DNA from: Acidilobaceae archaeon
Lineage (GTDB): Archaea; Thermoproteota; Thermoprotei_A; Sulfolobales; Acidilobaceae
Length of the DNA stretch: 5,435 bases
Direction: 5' to 3'
Assembly: GCA_027013765.1 (NCBI GenBank)
Contig: JALWGG010000037.1
Coordinates: 1-5,435 of the forward strand
The position numbers were made by a program, and so were the translations under genes. The notes beneath the pieces are model-generated. The model was not told where the DNA came from. It ran no database searches and worked only from the letters and a program-made list of their open reading frames with translations. The first letter of the stretch is position 1. Each line of letters begins with the position of its first letter. Shown in pieces: positions 1 to 5,435 of this stretch.

Positions 1-1
1 A

Positions 2-154
2 AACGGGATGCTAGCCAAGCTCCAGGACACACAGAACACCAGCACAGGGACAAGCGGCTCTGGCACACTAGGGTCGGGAGGCGTTGGGCAGAGCTCCAAG
101 CCAGCCCCCGGCGGGCGGGGCGCGGGGTGGAGGGAGCCTCCGACGGATGATTGA
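2..154 (+). CDS. 3' end of an unidentified protein with a Ser/Thr/Gly-rich tail (partial)
   Basis: An open frame enters from the left edge and runs 50 codons to TGA at 152-154. I do not recognise the protein: only its C-terminal tail is visible. The tail starts with a short helix-like piece (MLAKLQD) and then becomes low complexity, with many Thr, Ser and Gly (for example TSGSGTLGSGG), a Pro/Gly/Arg patch and an acidic end (PPTDD). It looks like a flexible linker or disordered tail. This frame is preferred because its codons (aag, cta, aca, agc, ggg) match the genes downstream, and because its stop abuts the next gene: TGA at 152-154 overlaps a TTG at 151. The frame ending at 150 gives an Arg/His-rich peptide typical of a shadow. 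It is likely co-transcribed with the two VWA genes. A DUF58 or other Bat-type protein would suit the context, but nothing visible proves that. Confidence 0.6.
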   Translation, partial: NGMLAKLQDTQNTSTGTSGSGTLGSGGVGQSSKPAPGGRGAGWREPPTDD

Positions 155-156
155 GG
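153..156 (+). promoter_or_regulatory. Ribosome binding site for the first VWA gene
   Basis: GAGG lies 9 bases before ATG 166 and matches the anti-Shine-Dalgarno CACCUCC of archaeal 16S rRNA. The rival TTG at 151 has only GGAGGGA at 129-135, about 15 bases away, which is rather far. This favours ATG 166. The TTG is still possible, because the next gene certainly uses the same TTGA stop/start overlap. Confidence 0.4.
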
Positions 157-165
157 CTGGATGGC

Positions 166-1071
166 ATGGACGTGCTATACCCTGTAAACATAGCCCTCGG
201 CGCCCCCCTAGTCCTTGCAGTAGCACTCCTATCCTACAAGTCAGGCAGGTACAGGTCCAGGCTGATAAGGCTCCTTGGGGGGAGGTCCTCAAGGATCCTA
301 GATGTAATAGCTGCAGCCAGGATAGCGGCGGTAATACTCCTTGTCATAGCATCCGCGGCACCCTACACCTATAAGATAACCTATGTAGACTCAAGCAGTG
401 CGGATAGGAGTGTTTTGGCAAACATATCAGCCCTACACGTGATCCTAGTAGACGACTCCAAGAGCATGAGCTACACTGACATGGGTGGGAGGAGGATAGA
501 CCTGGCACGTGGAGTAGTGGAGGAGTACCTGAGGGAGCTTGGAGAGAAGGACACAGTAGCCATATACAGGTTCCATGCAGTTGCAGAGGAGCTATGTAGA
601 GGTAAGCCCGTGGAGTGCATGAATAGCCTGGGCAACCTGACGGGCAGTGAGAAGTACAGCGCCTTGGGGACTGCGATAGGGCAGGTTGCAACCATAGCAT
701 CAGCAACCAGGCTACCAGTAATCGGGATCCTAGTGAGTGACGGGGGGTATAACTACGGGCCCGACCCGGCCAGCGTAGCAGATAGCCTAGGCAACACGAC
801 CGTGGCCATAGTAAGGATAGGCAACGACCCCCGGGGGGAGGTCCTCAGGAGCATAGCAGAACGCCATAAGTGGCCATACTACCATGTAACCGGGAGCCCG
901 CCTAAAGGGCTTGTAGAGGACCTGGCGGAAACCATCTACGTGGAGGCCAAGGCCAGGGCCGTCAGCAGGAACGGGATGATACCTGTTGAGGAGAGGGACT
1001 ACACCCCCACCTGGATACTGGCCATGATAGGGGCACTACTATTGGCCGCGTCGAAGGTGGCCGGGCCTTGA
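166..1071 (+). CDS. Membrane-anchored VWA-domain protein, BatA/BatB-like (VWA1)
   Basis: 301 residues from ATG 166 (306 if TTG 151 is used). In ATG numbering, two N-terminal membrane segments (about 11-24 and 47-66) flank a loop rich in Lys and Arg. A VWA domain follows (about 88-265), with a C-terminal membrane segment at about 282-298. The metal-ion-dependent adhesion site (MIDAS) is intact: DDSKS (D96, S98, S100), T169 in LGTAIG and D192 in VSDGG, so divalent-metal and ligand binding is expected. The basic loop must be inside, which places the VWA domain outside the cell. Three N-glycosylation sequons (N86, N157, N210) and a Cys pair (C144, C151) agree with that. It lies directly after the upstream gene and overlaps the next by 4 bases. 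The family assignment is firm. A role as partner of the MoxR ATPase encoded on the other strand is inferred from RavA-ViaA and Bat precedents. Confidence 0.88.
   Translation: MDVLYPVNIALGAPLVLAVALLSYKSGRYRSRLIRLLGGRSSRILDVIAAARIAAVILLVIASAAPYTYKITYVDSSSADRSVLANISALHVILVDDSKSMSYTDMGGRRIDLARGVVEEYLRELGEKDTVAIYRFHAVAEELCRGKPVECMNSLGNLTGSEKYSALGTAIGQVATIASATRLPVIGILVSDGGYNYGPDPASVADSLGNTTVAIVRIGNDPRGEVLRSIAERHKWPYYHVTGSPPKGLVEDLAETIYVEAKARAVSRNGMIPVEERDYTPTWILAMIGALLLAASKVAGP
1054..1060 (+). promoter_or_regulatory. Ribosome binding site for the second VWA gene
   Basis: AAGGTGG inside the last codons of VWA1 lies 7 bases before TTG 1068 and carries the GGTG core seen before other genes here. It decides in favour of the TTG start, which overlaps the TGA of VWA1 as TTGA. 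Reinitiation or coupled translation is therefore likely. Confidence 0.6.
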
Positions 1072-2042
1072 TCGAGGGTATAGAGATCCAGAGGCCCTAC
1101 ATAGTGTATATTGCAACCGCGTCAGCAATACTATACCTAGCCCTTAGGGTGGCATGGGGTAGGAGGGCCTGGAGGGGCCTTGCCTGGATAGAGAATCCAC
1201 TGGCCAGGTGGGCCCAGGCAGGCAATAAGAGGAGGCTTGGACTAGCCATACTAGAGGCAGCCTCCATATGGCTAATACTACTATCACTTGCATCCCCAGC
1301 GGTCAAGTACAAGGAGGTTGTGGAGGGTGTGGAGTCGAGCGAGTCCATGCTAGAGATCCCCCCGAGGCCCGGCCTGATCCTGGTCCTAGACGTCTCTGGC
1401 AGCATGTCTGGGTGGAAGATTGAAAAGGTTAAGGAATCCTCCAAGATGCTCATAGAGTCGCTGGATAAGAGGATTGATATAGGCCTCATAGCATTCAACG
1501 ACAGGATCATGGCCGGGATCCCGCCTACAAGCGATAGGCTGAAGGTGCTGAACGCTACTATGAGGCTAGAAGCTAATGGAGGCACCATGTACACGTATCC
1601 ACTGCAACTAGCCTACAGCTGGGCCTCCATATACAGGGATTACAACCTGCCAGTAGTCACGGTATTCCTATCCGACGGGATCCCCGCGGATAGGGAGAGT
1701 ATAGGGCCCTTGATTGATAAGTTCAGGAAGAGCGGTATAGCGATATACACAGTCTATATAGGAGAGGACCCGAGGGGGTATACGCTCCTCAAGGATATGG
1801 CGGAGAAGACCGGGGGCAAGGCATACTACCCCAAGGATGCCAGGAGGCTGGTGGAGGTGTTCAACAATATAGCCATGGAGACTAATACTACACTGATCAA
1901 GGCGCTGGCGGAGGCCAGGGCCCAGGCTAGCGTGGAGGTTACACGGGTAAAGCCTCTGGCACACTACATGATCCTTTCGGGGGTAGCCCTATCACTCCTG
2001 GCTAGCCTCTGGAGATTCCGAGTATCTCGGCTAGCCTTCTAA
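1068..2042 (+). CDS. Membrane-anchored VWA-domain protein, BatA/BatB-like (VWA2)
   Basis: 324 residues from a TTG start that overlaps the VWA1 stop. The first membrane segment is at about 11-29. A strongly basic loop follows (about 30-57, many Arg and Trp), then a second segment (59-77), an acidic linker (83-96), the VWA domain (about 102-270) and a C-terminal segment (298-315) ending in a short basic tail. The MIDAS is canonical: DVSGS (D108, S110, S112), T173 in NGGT and D203 in LSDG. Both basic stretches must be inside, so the VWA domain faces outward. N162 and N273 are sequons. It shares with VWA1 the order of segments and a motif after the last MIDAS residue (IGEDPRG here, IGNDPRG there), so the two look like products of a duplication. 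Its 3' end overlaps the convergent - strand gene by 41 bases. The likely partner is the MoxR ATPase; the ligand is unknown. Confidence 0.9.
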   Translation: MIEGIEIQRPYIVYIATASAILYLALRVAWGRRAWRGLAWIENPLARWAQAGNKRRLGLAILEAASIWLILLSLASPAVKYKEVVEGVESSESMLEIPPRPGLILVLDVSGSMSGWKIEKVKESSKMLIESLDKRIDIGLIAFNDRIMAGIPPTSDRLKVLNATMRLEANGGTMYTYPLQLAYSWASIYRDYNLPVVTVFLSDGIPADRESIGPLIDKFRKSGIAIYTVYIGEDPRGYTLLKDMAEKTGGKAYYPKDARRLVEVFNNIAMETNTTLIKALAEARAQASVEVTRVKPLAHYMILSGVALSLLASLWRFRVSRLAF

Positions 2043-2952
2043 AGGGGGCCCACACCCTCCCCCTATAGAGCACCGGGTTTCTCCCAGCGTCATACGTTAG
2101 GAGGAGGACTCCTGCAACGATTAGTGACCCGATCCTCCAAAGGCCCTTTCCAGACATGTCTAGCCACACCGTCACTGTCAGCACGCTTGCAGCCCCGAAT
2201 TCGTGGAGGAAGTTAATTAGCAGGGACTGTACTTTGCCTGCAGGTACAGCTATTCTCTTAACCACGGTTGTTGTCACGGCTCCACCGGTTGATGGCGCGG
2301 AGATGGTTACTGTAACGTTCCCCATGCTGGGGGCTCCTGTTGACTCCCTCATTATAATATCCTTTACCATGGTAGAGTTCAGGCTGAGGGGCCCATCTTC
2401 CAGGTAGAATCCCTCATCATCTATTATTATGAGTGCTATCACATCCACAGGCTTCCAGGACAGTGTTATATTTGCCTGGCAACTGTTGGCCCTGGGCTTG
2501 ACGACTATATGCTTATCCACCAGGGACTTCAGCTGGGACTCCGCTATGGCCAGGTCCCTCGGGTCTAGGGTGCTTAGTATGCCTGTTGGGCTTATCATCC
2601 CGGTTTCAAGCCTAATCACTGCACTCCTATACGCGGGCTTTGCACTGGTCTTTGCCGATGCAAGGTATAGGTGGCATTCCAGGACCTTGTATGACGCCTT
2701 GGTGAAGCTGGCTAGGGTTGAGGGCGTGTAGAGCTCGATCGTGTACCTGTAGCTCCCCGTAAACTGTGTCATACCCCTAGTTGTGACCCTTGACACAATC
2801 ACCAGGTCCCCCTGGTTGTTGTATGATATCTTTGGCATCATGTGGAAACTCGTTATCGACGGTTCGACCCCCGCGACTGTGAGTGATGCTAGTGTTACTA
2901 GTAGTGTGAGTGATATTGCTAGTATAGACACGCCCACGAGTCTAACGAGCAT
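2002..2952 (-). CDS. Unrecognised exported membrane protein of the ABC operon, two-anchor topology
   Basis: 316 residues from an ATG with a strong ribosome binding site. I do not recognise a named family. Visible are an N-terminal hydrophobic helix (about 5-27, signal anchor or signal peptide), about 240 residues rich in Thr, Ser, Val and Tyr suggesting beta strands, one C-terminal membrane helix (about 271-285), and a 31-residue basic tail (RGRVWAPFRR). The exterior location fits three sequons (N161, N192, N212) and just two cysteines (C93, C158), which could form a disulfide. Residues 211-265 (from NVTVTISAPSTGG to TVTVWLD) resemble an Ig-like or CARDB-type beta sandwich just before the membrane. 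It starts 5 bases after the permease stop, so it should belong to that transporter. The one-helix-at-each-end layout recalls GldG-type ABC auxiliary proteins, but no sequence match is claimed. The gene ends inside the 3' end of VWA2. Confidence 0.8.
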   Translation of the reverse strand: MLVRLVGVSILAISLTLLVTLASLTVAGVEPSITSFHMMPKISYNNQGDLVIVSRVTTRGMTQFTGSYRYTIELYTPSTLASFTKASYKVLECHLYLASAKTSAKPAYRSAVIRLETGMISPTGILSTLDPRDLAIAESQLKSLVDKHIVVKPRANSCQANITLSWKPVDVIALIIIDDEGFYLEDGPLSLNSTMVKDIIMRESTGAPSMGNVTVTISAPSTGGAVTTTVVKRIAVPAGKVQSLLINFLHEFGAASVLTVTVWLDMSGKGLWRIGSLIVAGVLLLTYDAGRNPVLYRGRVWAPFRRLAEILGISRG

Positions 2953-2957
2953 ACAGG

Positions 2958-3710
2958 CTACACCTCTAGGCTCCTCCGTGCATACTGTATAATGATCCCG
3001 GCGACTATTAAGGACACAGTATATGAGTACATTATCGAGCCAATCATCTTATCAGGATCAAACTGGCTCAGCACTAATGGGTGGAATATGCCTAATACCG
3101 AGGCTACTAGGTCGCCGTCGACATTGCCAGCAACCGCCTCCAGGATCACGAATACTATTACAGATATCATAGGGCCTAGCAGTAGCATGAAGAAGCCTAC
3201 AGCGCTGGTCAGATTCCGCTTCTTCACGATTATACCAACAGCGGTCAGTATAACAGTGTAGTAGACAACCTCCCCTATGACGGCTAATATGAATTTTAGG
3301 AGGTCCTTCTGGGCCAGCAACGCCCCCGGGTCTATCGCTATCAATGGGATAACTAGTGTGAGCATGAATGTGCCTGCAGATATTGAGAGGGATGCCAACA
3401 GCCATGACGACACGTATGACAGCCTTGACAGGGGCGTTGAGAGGTATAATAGCGCCTCCCCCGACTCCAGCTCCGACGCCATGCTTGAGGCGATCTGTAT
3501 CACCGACGCCAGGTAGCCGAGCATTATCAGCGCGCTTACACCCATCAATATGTCCAGCCCGGCCGGGACTACTGCTACCAGCAGTGCAACGCTGTAGATT
3601 ATGCCTGCCAGGACGACTAGGGTGGTATAGTGCCTGGTATACCTCCCCAGTATATATGCTGCCTGTATGCTTACCCCCCTTAAGTGGCTACCCGGAGACA
3701 ACCGCCTCAT
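2958..3710 (-). CDS. ABC-2-type transporter permease
   Basis: 250 residues from ATG 3710. Six hydrophobic segments are visible, at about 29-48, 52-73, 99-126, 138-162, 167-194 and 225-243. After the second comes a cytoplasmic stretch with ELESGEALLYLSTPLSR (about 80-96). This resembles the E..SG..L.LL..P.SR coupling element common in ABC-2/NosY-type permeases, which contacts the ATPase. The protein is the membrane half of an exporter-type or envelope ABC system, and two copies would be needed for a full transporter. Its 5' end overlaps the ATPase gene by 23 bases. A GTG at 3719 is in frame but is part of the ribosome binding site, so ATG is preferred. The substrate cannot be read from the sequence. 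NosY/DrrB-like assignment is by topology and motif, not by close similarity. Confidence 0.85.
   Translation of the reverse strand: MRRLSPGSHLRGVSIQAAYILGRYTRHYTTLVVLAGIIYSVALLVAVVPAGLDILMGVSALIMLGYLASVIQIASSMASELESGEALLYLSTPLSRLSYVSSWLLASLSISAGTFMLTLVIPLIAIDPGALLAQKDLLKFILAVIGEVVYYTVILTAVGIIVKKRNLTSAVGFFMLLLGPMISVIVFVILEAVAGNVDGDLVASVLGIFHPLVLSQFDPDKMIGSIMYSYTVSLIVAGIIIQYARRSLEV
2961..2966 (-). promoter_or_regulatory. Ribosome binding site for the 316-residue protein
   Basis: On the - strand GAGGTG (CACCTC on +) lies 8 bases before the ATG at 2952, a near-perfect archaeal Shine-Dalgarno sequence. It sits inside the last codons of the permease gene and fixes the start. Confidence 0.75.
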
Positions 3711-4599
3711 AGATCTCACCCAGAAGGCCGGTGGCTACACTATAGCCGTCGATCATCCTATCCTTAGCAAGCCCCTCTAACACCTCCTCAAGGGCCCTGT
3801 GATGGGTTGATTTGACATACACCTTAAGCCCCCCCGTATCGAGCATCACACCCTCCACGTAATGATAGGTTATGAGGCTCCTAGCGACTATCCTCGGGTT
3901 CCGGGTTGACACGTGGTATACCATCCTGGCCTCATACCTCTTAGCAAGGTCCTCCACAGGCCCGTAGTCGAGGACCTCCCCACTGCTGATGATGACCAGG
4001 TAGTCCACGATCTCCTGGAGCTCTGGGAGTATATGGCTTGAGACCACCACCGTAGCATCTAGCATATCCCTGATAGTTGATATGAGCCTCAGGATCTCCA
4101 CCCTAGCGTTTGGATCCAGGTTCGCTGTAGGCTCGTCCAGGAGCAGTAGCTCCGGCTCCCCAACCAATGCTAGTGCAAGCCCAAGCCTCTGCAGGTACCC
4201 CCTGGATAGGGACCCCACCGGCTTGTCGAGTAGCTTGTCTAGCCCGACTAGGGAGGCGGCTCTCTTAGCCCCATTCCAATCCTCCCCCTTGAGCTTTGCA
4301 ATATGCTCCAGGAGCTGCGACACCCTTACAGTCCTAGGATACACCGGGGACTCTGGCAGGAACCCCACCCCCTGCCTGGCATCCGGGTCCCTCCAGGGCT
4401 CCATACCCCTGACTAGGACGAGCCCACTACTTGGCCTAAGGGTCCCCAGTGCTAGTTTTATGCTGGTAGTCTTGCCGCTCCCGTTGGGGCCTAGGAGGCC
4501 TGCTATGGAGCCCCGGGGCACCTCGAATGAGGCTTCCCTGAGAGCTACCGTGTTTTTGAATACCTTCGACACTTCTTCGAAGTATATTACTGATTCCAT
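3688..4599 (-). CDS. ABC transporter ATP-binding protein (DrrA/NosF type)
   Basis: 303 residues from ATG 4599. All ABC ATPase motifs are present: Walker A GPNGSGKTT (37-45, K43), a Q-loop region GFLPESP with Glu in place of Gln (E83), the signature LSRGYLQR (131-138), Walker B LLLLDEP (151-157, catalytic E156), the D-loop ANLDP (159-163) and the H-loop SSH (H189). The C-terminal third (about 210-303) looks like the DUF4162-type regulatory tail of DrrA/CcmA-like ATPases. The Glu in the Q-loop and the degenerate signature are common in that subfamily, so the enzyme should be active. It powers the permease encoded immediately downstream. It starts 13 bases after the moxR stop, in the same operon. 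A GTG at 4608 is in frame but lies within the ribosome binding site. Confidence 0.95.
   Translation of the reverse strand: MESVIYFEEVSKVFKNTVALREASFEVPRGSIAGLLGPNGSGKTTSIKLALGTLRPSSGLVLVRGMEPWRDPDARQGVGFLPESPVYPRTVRVSQLLEHIAKLKGEDWNGAKRAASLVGLDKLLDKPVGSLSRGYLQRLGLALALVGEPELLLLDEPTANLDPNARVEILRLISTIRDMLDATVVVSSHILPELQEIVDYLVIISSGEVLDYGPVEDLAKRYEARMVYHVSTRNPRIVARSLITYHYVEGVMLDTGGLKVYVKSTHHRALEEVLEGLAKDRMIDGYSVATGLLGEIYEAVVSG
3716..3720 (-). promoter_or_regulatory. Ribosome binding site for the permease gene
   Basis: GGTGA on the - strand, 5 bases before ATG 3710 and inside the 3' end of the ATPase gene. The in-frame GTG at 3719-3717 is part of this site, so it is unlikely to be the start codon. 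Confidence 0.55.
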
Positions 4600-4604
4600 C
4601 CCGG

Positions 4605-4609
4605 CCACC
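4605..4609 (-). promoter_or_regulatory. Ribosome binding site for the ABC ATPase gene
   Basis: GGTGG on the - strand, 5 bases before ATG 4599, in the short gap after the moxR stop. The in-frame GTG at 4608-4606 falls within it, and no site is visible before that GTG. ATG 4599 is therefore the better start. Confidence 0.5.
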
Positions 4610-4612
4610 GTG

Positions 4613-5435
4613 TCAGGGTAGATTCTCTATTATGTAGCTAATGCCGTCCCTTATAAGCTCTATTTTAGCATGATAAATTCCATGCTCCTCCTCGTACTCT
4701 ACCAATGTATCGTTATTCGGTATCAGCCTATGATTAAGTATATGAAATACCATATCCTTTACCGACTCTATGCTGACAGCGTCCTCGCCCCTGATAACTG
4801 ATAGTGCCCTTGAAGCCCTTAGGAGGGCTATCCCAGCCCTAGGGCTGGCTCCTAGTGTGAAGTACCTGGCCGCTGGCTTATAGATCTCTGGCCTTGTAGC
4901 CCTGACAAGGCGGGTTATATAGTCTATAACCCCGTCCGGCACTGGGTGGGAGGCTACAGCCTCCTGTGCATTTATAAGCCATGAGGGCTCTACCACGGGT
5001 TCGAGGCGTGTCACTGGCTCTACTAGCCCGGAGGAGTGGAGCCTCAATATATTCTTCTCCTCCTCAAGCGTCTCCGGGTAGCTGAAGAGTATCCTGGCCA
5101 TGAACCTGTCTAGCTGTGCCTCGGGGAGGGGGTAGGTCCCCTCCTGCTCCACAGGGTTCTGTGTGGCTACTACAAGGAACCACTTCCCCTTATCCCTGAT
5201 CTCCAGCGGGTATGTGGTGTCCCCGATCGTCACCTGCCTCTCCTGCATGGCCTCTAGGAGAGCGCTCTGAGTCCTAGGGACAGCCCTATTAATCTCGTCA
5301 GCCAGTAGGAGGAATGTGAATACAGGCCCGAAGTGGGGCTCGAACCTCCTATCCCGCGGGTTGAATATGAGGCTCCCCGTCACATCGCCGGGTAGCAGGT
5401 CGGGGGCGAACTGGATCCGGGAGAACCCCTTATAC
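4613..5435 (-). CDS. moxR: MoxR-family AAA+ ATPase (5' end beyond the window)
   Basis: An open frame of 273 complete codons continues past the right edge. The edge residues YKGFSRIQFAPDLLPGDVTG match the stretch after Walker A in MoxR ATPases, so about 50 N-terminal residues including the P-loop are missing. A GTG at 5383 is only the Val of GDVTG and not a start. Visible are Walker B LLLADEINRA (near 5311-5282), sensor 1 ATQNP followed by EQEGTYPLPEAQLDRF with Asn near 5157 and the arginine finger near 5106, and sensor 2 GASPRAG with Arg near 4839, then the helical lid. This is the AAA_3 plus AAA_lid_2 layout. MoxR proteins form hexameric, chaperone-like ATPases that act with VWA proteins, and two of those are encoded on the other strand. 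It is the most upstream gene of the - strand set in view; a DUF58 gene often lies beside moxR but none is visible. Confidence 0.95.
   Translation of the reverse strand, partial: YKGFSRIQFAPDLLPGDVTGSLIFNPRDRRFEPHFGPVFTFLLLADEINRAVPRTQSALLEAMQERQVTIGDTTYPLEIRDKGKWFLVVATQNPVEQEGTYPLPEAQLDRFMARILFSYPETLEEEKNILRLHSSGLVEPVTRLEPVVEPSWLINAQEAVASHPVPDGVIDYITRLVRATRPEIYKPAARYFTLGASPRAGIALLRASRALSVIRGEDAVSIESVKDMVFHILNHRLIPNNDTLVEYEEEHGIYHAKIELIRDGISYIIENLP

Noticed and set aside
84..374. 96-codon open frame overlapping the start of VWA1
   Set aside because: Pro/Arg/Ser-rich and in a frame not supported by codon use; it overlaps both the upstream gene tail and VWA1.
1097..1594. 165-codon open frame on the - strand opposite VWA2
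   Set aside because: Low-complexity Ser/Leu/Ala product with no recognisable domain; the opposite frame has a complete MIDAS VWA domain.
4335..4362. Possible loss of ATPase function because the ABC Q-loop has Glu instead of Gln
   Set aside because: GFLPE in place of a Gln is common in DrrA/CcmA-like ATPases, and all catalytic motifs are intact.
4082..4621. 179-codon open frame on the + strand opposite the ABC ATPase
   Set aside because: Ser/Pro/Leu-rich translation with no motif, lying opposite a gene with every ABC motif; it is a shadow produced by codon bias.
4650..4657. CTTATAAG, a TATA-like element in the AT-rich 3' end of moxR, about 50 bases before the ABC ATPase start on the - strand
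   Set aside because: The spacing would allow an internal promoter, but the match is a single short palindrome without a convincing BRE, and the close gene spacing already explains expression by read-through.
5381..5383. GTG as the moxR start
   Set aside because: The frame stays open to the window edge, and the upstream residues (RIQFAPDLLPGD) are conserved MoxR sequence, so this is an internal Val.

Overview
The window reads as chromosomal DNA of a hyperthermophilic archaeon of the Thermoproteota (Crenarchaeota), probably Desulfurococcales-like. The signs are near-exclusive use of AGG for Arg, heavy use of ATA (Ile) and CTA/CTG (Leu), TTG as a start codon, overlapping genes, GGTG-core ribosome binding sites, and purine-rich coding strands. 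The + strand switches from purine-rich to pyrimidine-rich at about 2040, exactly where the coding strand changes. The genus cannot be fixed from the sequence alone.

Layout: the window is essentially all coding, in two convergent gene sets. On the + strand are the 3' end of an unidentified gene with a Ser/Thr/Gly-rich tail (2-154) and two adjacent membrane-anchored von Willebrand factor A (VWA) proteins of the BatA/BatB type (166-1071 and 1068-2042). On the - strand, read from right to left, are a MoxR-family AAA+ ATPase cut by the window edge (5435-4613), an ABC transporter ATPase (4599-3688), an ABC-2-type six-helix permease (3710-2958), and an unrecognised protein with one membrane segment at each end and a beta-rich exterior domain (2952-2002). 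The two sets meet tail to tail, and the last genes overlap by 41 bases. No gap exceeds a few tens of bases, and I see no RNA genes, mobile elements or CRISPR arrays.

How it may work together: MoxR ATPases are chaperone-like AAA+ proteins that act with VWA proteins (established for RavA-ViaA and inferred for Bat operons). Here a cytoplasmic MoxR faces two VWA proteins. The positive-inside rule and the N-glycosylation sequons put the VWA domains outside the cell. The MoxR operon also encodes a DrrA/NosF-type ABC ATPase, a permease and a topological look-alike of GldG-type auxiliary proteins. My inference is one cell-envelope system: an ABC machine plus an AAA+/VWA metal-dependent assembly or quality-control module. 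The substrate is unknown. The unrecognised 316-residue protein is the least understood part.
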